A stretch of 64,000 nucleotides of DNA from Gammaproteobacteria bacterium (GTDB lineage: Bacteria; Pseudomonadota; Gammaproteobacteria; HyVt-429): assembly GCA_013152415.1 (NCBI GenBank), contig JAADGI010000028.1:62001-126000 (forward strand), written 5' to 3'. The notes under the pieces are model-generated. The model did not search any database, was not told where the DNA came from, and saw only the letters and a program-made list of their open reading frames with translations. Below, piece after piece: positions 37,950 through 45,320 of the stretch. Made by a program: the position numbers and the translations under genes. Each line of letters starts with the position of its first letter. The first letter of the stretch is position 1.

Positions 37950-38093
37950 CTATGGCATGCCGTCAAGTATACGGCTCAATCCCAGCTGATAGACGACTTG
38001 CAGTAATGAGCATTTAGGGGTCGCTTGCTTCATGATACTTTCCACCACTGCATCGACTGTACGAATTAAACCCCTGTCCTCTCTTTTCCTGGC
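37950..38093 (-). pseudogene. Possible C-terminal gene remnant
   Basis: On the minus strand a frame between two stop codons reads ARKREDRGLIRTVDAVVESI and onward to LSRILDGMP. Composition looks coding, but there is no upstream start and only an internal ATG. The right arm of the flanking inverted repeat is inside it. I do not recognise the parent family; it may be chance. Confidence 0.3.
38020..38039 (-). repeat. Flanking inverted repeat of the M23 island, right arm
   Basis: GTCGCTTGCTTCATGATACT on the plus strand, the reverse complement of 37059-37078 with one mismatch. Similarity extends a few bases on each side (AAGTAT... and ...ACCCC). Confidence 0.7.
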
Positions 38094-38130
38094 CTAGTAT
38101 GACAATGTCCTTGAGCTTTACATCCGCCAT

Positions 38131-38196
38131 TCCTCTGCGAACCCTTTGCGTCTACCCCACGAGGGGGCACCGAGGTCTGCGCCTTGGCGGCAAAAA
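38131..38196. repeat. Dispersed-family repeat carrying the TACCCCACGAGGGGGC segment
   Basis: TCCTCTGCGAACCCTTTGCG is followed by TCTACCCCACGAGGGGGC (38151-38168) and then ACCGAGGTCTGCGCCTTGG, CGGCAAAAA. It joins the two repeat types seen separately elsewhere. It ends near the uppP stop codon. Confidence 0.65.
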
Positions 38197-38207
38197 CTAA
38201 TAGAAAC

Positions 38208-39005
38208 TCATAGATACAACCACAGCAACACCGCCCCCAGCAGCAATCGATAAATCACGAACGGCAGCATACTGACCCGCTCAATGAGTTTCAGGAAAAA
38301 ATGAATGCACAGGTAGGCGCTTATTGCCGACACCACCACGCCCAAAATCATCGCACTCCAATCCGGGCGCTCGGCACTTTGTAACAGTTCCCAGGTATTA
38401 AACCCTCCAGCAAGCAGGATGATGGGAATGGACAATAAAAATGAAAAGCGTGCCGCGGCTTCACGGGTGAGACCGAGAAACAGACCGGCGGTCATGGTGA
38501 TACCAGAACGGGAGGTGCCGGGGATTAAGGCCATCGCCTGGGCACAGCCCACCATCAACACATCGCCAATAGTTAAGCTGTGTTCATCCCTTTTTCTCTT
38601 ACCCTTTGCATCCGCCCACCACAGCAACAGGCCAAACAAAATAGTAGTCGCCGCAATAACCAACGGTGAACGCAAGCGACCGGCAACCAGGTCTTTTAAC
38701 AGCAGACCCGCCAGCCCCGCCGGGATCGTTCCCAGGATCACCGCCCAGGCCAGTCGACTATTCTGAGTGGCATCACCACCACTGACGTGACTGAACCAAT
38801 CGGTGGTCATGGGGGCAATGTCACGTCTGAAATAAACCAACACCGCCGACAGGCTGCCGACGTGTACCGCCACATCAAAGGCCAGACCCTGATCGTCCCA
38901 ACCCAATAGCTTGGGAAATAAAATGAGATGGGCGCTACTGGAGATTGGCAAAAATTCTGTTAGTCCCTGTATCAGAGATAGAAGGACTGTTTGTAATAGA
39001 TCCAT
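38208..39005 (-). CDS. uppP: UppP (BacA), undecaprenyl-diphosphatase
   Basis: 265-aa integral membrane enzyme that recycles undecaprenyl pyrophosphate for cell-wall synthesis. Motifs: GLTEFLPISSSAHLIL (about 15-30, catalytic Glu region) and PGTSRSGITMTAGLFLGLTR (about 161-180). Seven or eight membrane segments. An AAGAG site precedes the ATG. Confidence 0.96.
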   Translation of the reverse strand: MDLLQTVLLSLIQGLTEFLPISSSAHLILFPKLLGWDDQGLAFDVAVHVGSLSAVLVYFRRDIAPMTTDWFSHVSGGDATQNSRLAWAVILGTIPAGLAGLLLKDLVAGRLRSPLVIAATTILFGLLLWWADAKGKRKRDEHSLTIGDVLMVGCAQAMALIPGTSRSGITMTAGLFLGLTREAAARFSFLLSIPIILLAGGFNTWELLQSAERPDWSAMILGVVVSAISAYLCIHFFLKLIERVSMLPFVIYRLLLGAVLLWLYL

Positions 39006-39098
39006 TTATTTTCTCTTGTTAAATACGCTCAGATTCACTTAGTCCTAAGATAATCAGGATGGGTGGCTGAACAAGAAAGCAGAGATATTCAAAAATCT

Positions 39099-39133
39099 CC
39101 TTCTTCGCGCTTTTGCGTCTCTGCGGCAAAAAG
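39099..39133. repeat. Single copy of the dispersed GCGCAAAG-family repeat
   Basis: CCTTCTTCGCGCTTTTGCG followed by TCTCTGCGGCAAAAAG between uppP and the MidA-like gene. No facing arm was seen. Confidence 0.5.
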
Positions 39134-39159
39134 TTCTTTTATCGCATCAAGGCCGTAAC

Positions 39160-40359
39160 TTACAACCGCCCCCGCATATCGTTGAGTGCAAAACCTCGTA
39201 ACGGACCCTCAATATCACGCCCCAGGGCTATTATTTTAAACAGCTCCCCCATTTCCGACGGCGAAGTCAGAGTCTTGACCTGTTGGGTCAGGCGAAGATG
39301 GGCCTGAACATCTCTGGCGTCACTGGCCGCTACAATCTCCTCAAGACCTGTTGCGATCAAAAAAGAAGCCTGGTTGGTATAACCCATCACCGACAACCCA
39401 CTGTCGTCGGCGGCCTCGGCCATGGCAGTAAAATCGATATGGGCAGTGATGTCCTGTAGCCCTACCAGGACCAGGGGATCACCATGGGCGCGATGTCGAT
39501 AATGGCACATCAAGGTCCCTTCGCTACGCTGGGGATGATAAAACTCGTGCCGGGGAAAACCGTAATCGATGGCCAGAATCAGTCCGGCTTTCAAAAACGA
39601 GGCCATGCTCCGCACCCAGGCCTCCGCCCGTAAATTGATCTCCGACTCATAGCCCACTGGCATATCAAATCCCTTGAGGCGGCGCTCAAGCACCTTAGCC
39701 GTTGACGAATCCATGGCCTGCCACTGGGCCTTGAACTGACCGTGCTCCATAGCAACGTATTGCAACTCGAGCCCTTTGTCTCCTACCCGAAAACGCTGCA
39801 CTGGCATGGCGTCGAGCACTTCATTGGCCACCACCACACCACGAAAGCCACTGCCCGGCAAGCTACCCAGCCAACTGACCCGATCGGCAAACTGTGGCAA
39901 TGACCGGGCAATAGTCCGTTGCTGGCGTCTCTTTAACTCAGCACTGGTTTCCAGGATAAAGTAATGGTTGGGCAAGGCATCAAGCTGGCTCAAGGCCGAC
40001 ATCAAACCCAATGCCAAGGCACCACTACCGGCCCCCATTTCCAACACCTCATAACTGCCAAGCTGGTCTTTGATCTGCCGGATCTGTTGCGCCAGACAAG
40101 AGGCAAAAACTCCAGACTTTTCTGAGGCCAACTCCGGGGCAGTCACAAAATCCCCATCTTTGCCAAACTTTCTTAGCCCCGCAGCGTAATAACCTAAATC
40201 CGGGGTATACAGAGCCCTGTCCATGAAATCGGCAAATTCAATACTGCCTTTATCGTCTATCCGTGAAATGATGTGGCTACACAATATATCCGAGTGCGCC
40301 TGGGCCTGGGCATCCGGTGGGGGTAATCGGCTAATATCTTCCTCAGTCTCGGTGATCAT
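39160..40359 (-). CDS. MidA/NDUFAF7-like SAM-dependent methyltransferase (COG1565)
   Basis: 399-aa class I methyltransferase. Family signs: DFMDRALYTPDLGYYAAG near the N-terminus, FGKDGDFVTAPELA, SAM motif VLEMGAGSGALALGL (about 105-119), VVVANEVLDAMPVQRF and LAIDYGFPRHEFYHP. Eukaryotic relatives methylate an arginine of complex I subunit NDUFS2; the bacterial target is not known. Divergent from the pteridine reductase gene. Confidence 0.9.
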   Translation of the reverse strand: MITETEEDISRLPPPDAQAQAHSDILCSHIISRIDDKGSIEFADFMDRALYTPDLGYYAAGLRKFGKDGDFVTAPELASEKSGVFASCLAQQIRQIKDQLGSYEVLEMGAGSGALALGLMSALSQLDALPNHYFILETSAELKRRQQRTIARSLPQFADRVSWLGSLPGSGFRGVVVANEVLDAMPVQRFRVGDKGLELQYVAMEHGQFKAQWQAMDSSTAKVLERRLKGFDMPVGYESEINLRAEAWVRSMASFLKAGLILAIDYGFPRHEFYHPQRSEGTLMCHYRHRAHGDPLVLVGLQDITAHIDFTAMAEAADDSGLSVMGYTNQASFLIATGLEEIVAASDARDVQAHLRLTQQVKTLTSPSEMGELFKIIALGRDIEGPLRGFALNDMRGRL

Positions 40360-40460
40360 AGTTTAAAACTTAAGATTAATAAGTGGCGCCCAGTTGCGGA
40401 GTCGTAACCCAAGCAGGTATTGTTACATTTTTCCAGCATCAACGGATGGTGATTTTTTCC

Positions 40461-41213
40461 ATGGACACAAACCCATTAACCGACAAGGTCCTGTTGATTA
40501 CCGGTGGCGCCCAACGCATCGGTGCCGATATCTGTCGGCTGCTACACGCCGAGGGAATGCGGCTGCTTATCCACTACCGAAACTCGGGCACCGAAGCCGA
40601 GGCCCTGAAACAGGAATTAGAACAACAACGCGCTCATTCTGTCGACTTGGTGCATGGGGACTTGCTCAACTCCCCCAATAAACTGCGGCAACTGGTTTCA
40701 CAAGCGGTCAAGACTTTCGGTCAACTCGATGTGTTACTCAACAACGCCTCTGGTTTTTACCCTACGCCGGTCCACTTGGCTGATGAAGCACAGTGGGACG
40801 ACCTCATGGGCACCAACCTCAAGGCACCTTACTTTCTCAGCCAGGCCGCGGCCCCCCATCTCAAGTCAACCGCTGGCTGCATCATCAACATTGCCGACAT
40901 CCATGCCGATCGTCCGCTTAAGGATCACAGCATCTACTGTATGGCCAAGGCCGGACTGGTGATGATGACCCAATCCCTGGCAAGAGACTTGGCGCCCGAC
41001 ATACGGGTCAATGCCATCGCCCCAGGTGCCATCCTGTGGCCTGAACCAGAACCCAGCAACGCAACCAAGACCCAGGCCATCGCAAAACTGCCACTGCAAC
41101 GCCTCGGCGACCCTCGGGACATTGCTCGTAGTGTTCGCTTTTTGATTCGTGATGCCGATTACATCACCGGCCAGGTCATCACCGTGTGTGGTGGTAAGTC
41201 CGTCACCCTCTAA
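40461..41213 (+). CDS. folM: Pteridine reductase (FolM-like SDR)
   Basis: 250-aa short-chain dehydrogenase expected to reduce dihydromonapterin or dihydrofolate. TGGAQRIGADICRLLH is the TGxxxRxG variant with Arg characteristic of pteridine reductases; others are LLNNASGFYPTP, the catalytic YCMAKAG, and ITGQVITVCGGKSV. The frame is open 26 codons upstream; the ATG at 40461 with GGTGA 8-9 nt upstream is preferred. Proximity to folK and folB supports a folate/pterin role. Confidence 0.9.
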   Translation: MDTNPLTDKVLLITGGAQRIGADICRLLHAEGMRLLIHYRNSGTEAEALKQELEQQRAHSVDLVHGDLLNSPNKLRQLVSQAVKTFGQLDVLLNNASGFYPTPVHLADEAQWDDLMGTNLKAPYFLSQAAAPHLKSTAGCIINIADIHADRPLKDHSIYCMAKAGLVMMTQSLARDLAPDIRVNAIAPGAILWPEPEPSNATKTQAIAKLPLQRLGDPRDIARSVRFLIRDADYITGQVITVCGGKSVTL

Positions 41214-41281
41214 TTGAACCTGAGCCTCCAGGTATTTTCTGAGATTCAACAGCCTTTCCCCTTGGCAGTCGAACGTGTTAT

Positions 41282-41773
41282 TCAGAGACTCCCCAAATCC
41301 ACTTCCCATAATATCTGGCTGGTGTCATCAAACTGCTGCCACAGCTCGTCTAATCTCTGGCCTGTCTCTGGGTGTTTCAGGTCACCGGCAATCTGGGCCA
41401 GGGGTTTGAGCATAAAAGCATAACGAAGGATGTCGCTACGCGGGATATTTAGCCCATCATCACGCCTGACCTCATCCCCATAGAGTAAAATATCCAGATC
41501 GAGACTGCGATTATCAAATTTCTTGCCCCGTCTTTCTCTCCCCTGTCGCTGCTCGATCTTTGCCACAATCGTCATCAATTCTTCCAATGACCGCACCGTA
41601 TCGAAGGCCACCACCAAGTTGTAGAACCGGTGACCCACAAAACCCACCGCATCACTCTCGTATACCCTGGAGAGGGTCAGATCACCGAAGTACTTACGCA
41701 GGGCATCGACACCAACATGAATGTTCCGTTCACGGTCGATATTGCTACCGATGCTGACAAAGACGCGAGGCAC
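41282..41773 (-). CDS. folK: FolK, HPPK (GTG start)
   Basis: 163-aa 2-amino-4-hydroxy-6-hydroxymethyldihydropteridine pyrophosphokinase in folate synthesis. Motifs: VFVSIGSNIDRERNI, VGHRFYNLVVAF, and NRSLDLDILLYGDEV containing the catalytic acidic residues. The start is GTG at 41773. It lies downstream of folB, separated by a 182-bp gap that contains an inverted repeat. Confidence 0.92.
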   Translation of the reverse strand: MPRVFVSIGSNIDRERNIHVGVDALRKYFGDLTLSRVYESDAVGFVGHRFYNLVVAFDTVRSLEELMTIVAKIEQRQGRERRGKKFDNRSLDLDILLYGDEVRRDDGLNIPRSDILRYAFMLKPLAQIAGDLKHPETGQRLDELWQQFDDTSQILWEVDLGSL

Positions 41774-41799
41774 TATTCACTCAGCCCCAGACTTAAGGA

Positions 41800-41950
41800 C
41801 ACTTCTATTAACCCCCTCTCCCTCCGGGGAACACCCCTAGGGCATAAAAGGACTAGGATGAGGGGAGAAAATAAAGCTAAGACACTGATTTTATTATCCC
41901 CTCATCCCAACCTTCTCCCGCAGGGAGAAGGGGTTATCAATTAACAGAAG
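41800..41950. repeat. Inverted repeat of the CCCTCTCCCT...GGATGAGGGG type between folB and folK
   Basis: Left half (ACTTCTATTAACCCCCTCTC... to ...AGGATGAGGGGAGAA, 41800-41869) faces right half (TTATCCCCTCATCCCAACC... to ...GGTTATCAATTAACAGAAGT, 41892-41950). This family is distinct from the GCGCAAAG repeats; similar CTCTCCC/GATGAGGGG elements are widespread in proteobacterial intergenic DNA. Confidence 0.75.
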
Positions 41951-41955
41951 TACCC

Positions 41956-42315
41956 TTAAGATTGCTGACCTCTTTCCACCACTACCCCCACATCACGGGC
42001 ACCACGAATCGCGCCTTTCTTGTTGATACGTACTCGACACCAAGGGATATCAAACTCATCTCTCAACACGGTGGCAATATTTTCACCCAGGGTTTCCACC
42101 AATTGAAATTTGGACTGACTAACGAACTCGACAATCCGCTTGGCCACCGCCTTATAATCCAAGGTGTCATCAATGCGATCAGTAGCGGCGGCCCTGGCAA
42201 TGTCGGCAGCCATATCCAGGTCGATGGTCACCGACTGTTTGCAACACCGCTCCCACTCCCAGATGCCGATGACACAATCGACCTTCAAACCATGTAAGTA
42301 GATGATATCCATCAT
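41956..42315 (-). CDS. folB: FolB, dihydroneopterin aldolase
   Basis: 119-aa enzyme converting dihydroneopterin to hydroxymethyl-dihydropterin. Motifs: DIIYLHGLKVDCVIGIWEWE, TLDYKAVAKRI, and the C-terminal INKKGAIRGARDVGVVVER. Two adjacent ATGs (42315, 42312) could start it. Divergent from plsY, the standard gammaproteobacterial arrangement. Confidence 0.95.
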   Translation of the reverse strand: MMDIIYLHGLKVDCVIGIWEWERCCKQSVTIDLDMAADIARAAATDRIDDTLDYKAVAKRIVEFVSQSKFQLVETLGENIATVLRDEFDIPWCRVRINKKGAIRGARDVGVVVERGQQS

Positions 42316-42401
42316 ATAATCCTAACTACGGTAGAGGCACTATAGCCCATCATAAAAATGATGTCTTGACGCGGGACCGCGCACCGATTCCAATGCGCCC
42401 T

Positions 42402-43016
42402 ATGCTAAATCTTTTGCTACCCATTTTGTTAGTACCTGGGGCCTACCTTATAGGCTCCATTTCCTTTGCCATCGTGGTGGCGCGTATTGCCAACCTCCAG
42501 GATCCACGACAAATCGGGTCGGGCAATCCCGGTGCCACCAATATGCTGCGCCTCGGCAGCCGCTGGGCCGCGCTGTTCACCTTGTTGGGTGATTTACTCA
42601 AGGGCACTCTGGCAGTGGTGGTCACCAGCCTGCTGACCCAGGACCCCAGAATCTTGGCCGCTGTGGTCCTGGCAGTGTTTCTGGGACACCTGTATCCGAT
42701 TTATTTTGGCTTTAAAGGAGGCAAGGGGGTGGCCACCGCCCTGGGGGCCTACCTTGCCCTCAATCCCTGGTTGGCCCTGGCCATGGTATTGACCTGGGCT
42801 ACAGTAGCCTGGACCCTGCGCTATTCCTCCCTGGCTGCCCTGGTCACCACCGCCGCATCACCATTCTATATATGGTGGCTGCTCAAAGATCCAATCTACC
42901 TGGCCATGGGACTGATACTGGCCCTCATTATGTTTTGGCGTCACCGCTCCAATATCCGCAACCTGCTCCAAGGTACCGAGACCCGTATTGGTGCGGGTAA
43001 GTCCACTACGGGATAA
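42402..43016 (+). CDS. plsY: PlsY, acyl-phosphate:glycerol-3-phosphate acyltransferase
   Basis: About 204-aa membrane enzyme that makes lysophosphatidic acid. The three conserved cytoplasmic loops are present: GSISFAIVVARI, GSGNPGATNMLRLG, and GHLYPIYFGFKGGKGVAT. The open frame starts at TTG 42366; an ATG at 42393 or 42402 is more likely, the latter placing the first membrane helix at the N-terminus as in relatives. Confidence 0.94.
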   Translation: MLNLLLPILLVPGAYLIGSISFAIVVARIANLQDPRQIGSGNPGATNMLRLGSRWAALFTLLGDLLKGTLAVVVTSLLTQDPRILAAVVLAVFLGHLYPIYFGFKGGKGVATALGAYLALNPWLALAMVLTWATVAWTLRYSSLAALVTTAASPFYIWWLLKDPIYLAMGLILALIMFWRHRSNIRNLLQGTETRIGAGKSTTG

Positions 43017-43033
43017 ACTTTTAAGTACCTGGA

Positions 43034-43203
43034 AAAACGCGGAGACCGCAGAGGCGCAAAGATAAATAAGTAAAAGAGACAAGAGAAAAGATGTGGTTCG
43101 TGAGAAAAAGACGAAGCATTTAAAAATGCCCCCCGAAATTCAAGATAGGCAGGACAGACCTTCTTTTCTTTGCGCCTCTGCGCCTTTGCGTCCTCCGCGT
43201 TAA
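43034..43203. repeat. Inverted repeat pair between plsY and tsaD (dispersed family)
   Basis: Left arm 43034-43066 (AAAACGCGGAGACCGCAGAGG, CGCAAAGATAAA) faces right arm 43165-43203 (TTTCTTTGCGCCTCTGCG, CCTTTGCGTCCTCCGCGTTAA). The arms match apart from a six-base insertion. The pair occupies the gap between convergent genes. Confidence 0.75.
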
Positions 43204-43238
43204 TGTTCAGCACACAAAAAGAAGGGCCCTAAACCCAG

Positions 43239-44246
43239 TCAGGGTGCCTCAAGGGTCTCCAGGCTCCAGCGGGGTTGTATAGAAAATCCCCCCGACTGCG
43301 TTGCCCCTGACCGTAGACGGCAACAACCTGCGTAGGCGATCATGGCGCCGTTGTCGGTACAAAATTCGGCCCGGGGATAATAGAGCCTGACCCCTTCGGC
43401 GATACTGGCCGCATCGAGCCGTTGCCGTAAAAAGGCATTGGCCGCCACCCCCCCGGCCACCACCAGGCGTCGATGTTGAGTCTGCTGCCAGGCACGACGA
43501 CATTTGATCACCAGGGTATCCACCGCCGCCTCCTGAAAGGCGTAGGCGATATCCGCTACGGTCTGCGGGTCGAGGGTATGGTCTTGTGCGGTATTGAGGG
43601 TATAGGTCTTGAGGCCACTAAAACTGAAATCCAGGCCGGGGCGATCAACCATGGGCCGGGGAAATTTAAACCTCCCGGCCTGACCTTCGAGAGCCGCTGC
43701 CGCCACCTGCGGCCCCCCGGGATAACCCAGATCCAGGAGTTTGGCCACCTTGTCAAAGGCCTCCCCTACCGCATCATCCAGGGATTGGCCGAGTATGCTG
43801 TAGTCACCCAAACCTCTCACATCTGCCAATAGGGTATGGCCACCAGAGACCAGCAGGGCCAAAAAGGGATAATCCGGGGGCTCGGCCTCCAGCATGGGTG
43901 CCAACAAGTGGCCCTCCAGGTGATGCACCCCCAGCGCAGGTACGCCCCAGGCTCGGGCCAGTCCCTGGGCCACCGCCGCACCGACCAACAGCGCCCCGGC
44001 CAGACCCGGACCTGCGGTATAAGCCACGCCGTCTGCCCGGGCCACCCCAGCCTCTTTAAGGACCTGATCCACCACCGGCAGTAGCTTTTGGATATGATCC
44101 CGGGCGGCCAGCTCGGGGACCACCCCCCCGTAGTCCCGGTGGAGGGTGGTCTGGGAATACAGGCAGTGGGCCAACAGGCCCTGATCGGTGGCGTAGATCG
44201 CCGCACCGGTATCATCACAGGAGGTTTCAATACCGAGAATTCTCAT
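43239..44246 (-). CDS. tsaD: TsaD, tRNA N6-threonylcarbamoyladenosine transferase
   Basis: 335-aa ASKHA-fold enzyme that transfers the threonylcarbamoyl group to A37 of ANN-decoding tRNAs. Motifs: [14 protein letters not shown], the metal-binding [21 protein letters not shown], and [12 protein letters not shown]. An AGAGG site precedes the ATG. Divergent from rpsU. Confidence 0.97.
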   Translation of the reverse strand: MRILGIETSCDDTGAAIYATDQGLLAHCLYSQTTLHRDYGGVVPELAARDHIQKLLPVVDQVLKEAGVARADGVAYTAGPGLAGALLVGAAVAQGLARAWGVPALGVHHLEGHLLAPMLEAEPPDYPFLALLVSGGHTLLADVRGLGDYSILGQSLDDAVGEAFDKVAKLLDLGYPGGPQVAAAALEGQAGRFKFPRPMVDRPGLDFSFSGLKTYTLNTAQDHTLDPQTVADIAYAFQEAAVDTLVIKCRRAWQQTQHRRLVVAGGVAANAFLRQRLDAASIAEGVRLYYPRAEFCTDNGAMIAYAGCCRLRSGATQSGGFSIQPRWSLETLEAP

Positions 44247-44500
44247 CGAGGCCCTCTAATTTGAGTCCAACACCTTAATATAGTGACTGTACGTTCTGGC
44301 TAAATTCCGCCCAGAAACGACCAAAACGCAGAAAAACCAAGACGTAGGTTTTGTTTTTATTACAAAATCAAATACTTATGTCGAATACCGTGGGCAGTGC
44401 CCCCGACCGCCAAAATCTCTGAATGAGGCATCACGAACCCAATCAGTGAGCCCATAAGGTATACAAACCGGTGCCAAATCGCTAGAATTCGCCGCTTTCT

Positions 44501-44519
44501 CGGGCCGTGGCCCGGTTTT
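44501..44519 (+). terminator. Terminator-like hairpin in the rpsU leader
   Basis: CGGGCC-GT-GGCCCG followed by GTTTTA lies 34 nt upstream of the rpsU ATG inside the 306-bp tsaD-rpsU divergent region. With only four Ts it would be a weak terminator, so an attenuator role for the rpsU-dnaG-rpoD operon is possible but untested. No gene lies in the rest of this gap. Confidence 0.4.
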
Positions 44520-44552
44520 ATCGTAATCTATATATAGTGAGGTAGTCGTTGT

Positions 44553-44768
44553 ATGCCAACGGTACGTGTCAGGGAAAACGAACCCTTTGAAGTCATTCTA
44601 CGCCGCTTCCGGCGTTCCTGTGAGAAGGCCGGTATCTTTTCAGAGATCCGCCGCCGCGAATCCTATGAGAAACCCACCACGGTGCGCAAACGCAAAGCAG
44701 CAGCAGCCCGCAAGCGCGAAGCAAAAAGGGTCTCCAGGCAAAATGCGCGTCTGGTACGGGCCTACTAG
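44553..44768 (+). CDS. rpsU: Ribosomal protein bS21
   Basis: 71-aa small-subunit protein involved in initiation, first gene of the macromolecular-synthesis operon. The sequence [20 protein letters not shown] with the basic tail [14 protein letters not shown] is canonical. It is followed 48 bp later by yqeY. Confidence 0.98.
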   Translation: MPTVRVRENEPFEVILRRFRRSCEKAGIFSEIRRRESYEKPTTVRKRKAAAARKREAKRVSRQNARLVRAY

Positions 44769-44816
44769 CCCCATCACGTTCACTCACTGACCACACCTCC
44801 CGTCCACCACAAACCC

Positions 44817-45269
44817 ATGGGCGATCTCAAAGACAGAATCGAGACTGATCTCAAGCAAGCCATGCGTGACAAAGACGCGCCGCGGCTTGAGCTCATCCGA
44901 ATGATTCGGGCCGGCATCCAACGCCGTGAAGTCGATGAGCGCATTAGCCTGGACGACAGTCAGACCCTGGCGGTAGTGGAAAAGCTGGTCAAACAGGCCC
45001 GGGATTCCATTGAGCAGTTTACCCAAGGTGGCCGCGACGATTTGGTCAAACACGAATCCGCCCAGTTGGCAGTACTGCAAACCTACCTGCCTGAGCCCCT
45101 GAGCGATAAGGACATCACCAAGCTGATTGATCAGGCCATTGCCGACACCGGTGCCAGCAGCATCAAGGAAATGGGCAAGGTCATTGGTAAACTCAAACCC
45201 ACACTCCAAGGCCGTGCCGACATGGGCAAGGTCAGCGCCCAAATCAAACAAAAACTCGCCGCCGGTTAA
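44817..45269 (+). CDS. yqeY: GatB/YqeY domain protein
   Basis: 150-aa protein related to the C-terminal tRNA-binding domain of GatB. Motifs: MGDLKDRIETDLKQAMRDKD, LIRMIRAGIQRREVDER, YLPEPLSDKDI, and the terminal GRADMGKVSAQIKQKL. The exact role is not established. The position between rpsU and dnaG is conserved in gammaproteobacteria such as Pseudomonas. Confidence 0.95.
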   Translation: MGDLKDRIETDLKQAMRDKDAPRLELIRMIRAGIQRREVDERISLDDSQTLAVVEKLVKQARDSIEQFTQGGRDDLVKHESAQLAVLQTYLPEPLSDKDITKLIDQAIADTGASSIKEMGKVIGKLKPTLQGRADMGKVSAQIKQKLAAG

Positions 45270-45320
45270 TTCCGTCCCCCCGTGCGGTGGCGCAGGGAAT
45301 GACGCTAAAATATCCCCATC

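Larger units (their letters stand above)
37847..38207. other. Spacer between the M23 gene and uppP
   Basis: 361 bp containing the right flanking repeat, a 47-codon frame remnant on the minus strand and a dispersed-family repeat next to uppP. No complete gene was recognised. Confidence 0.4.
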
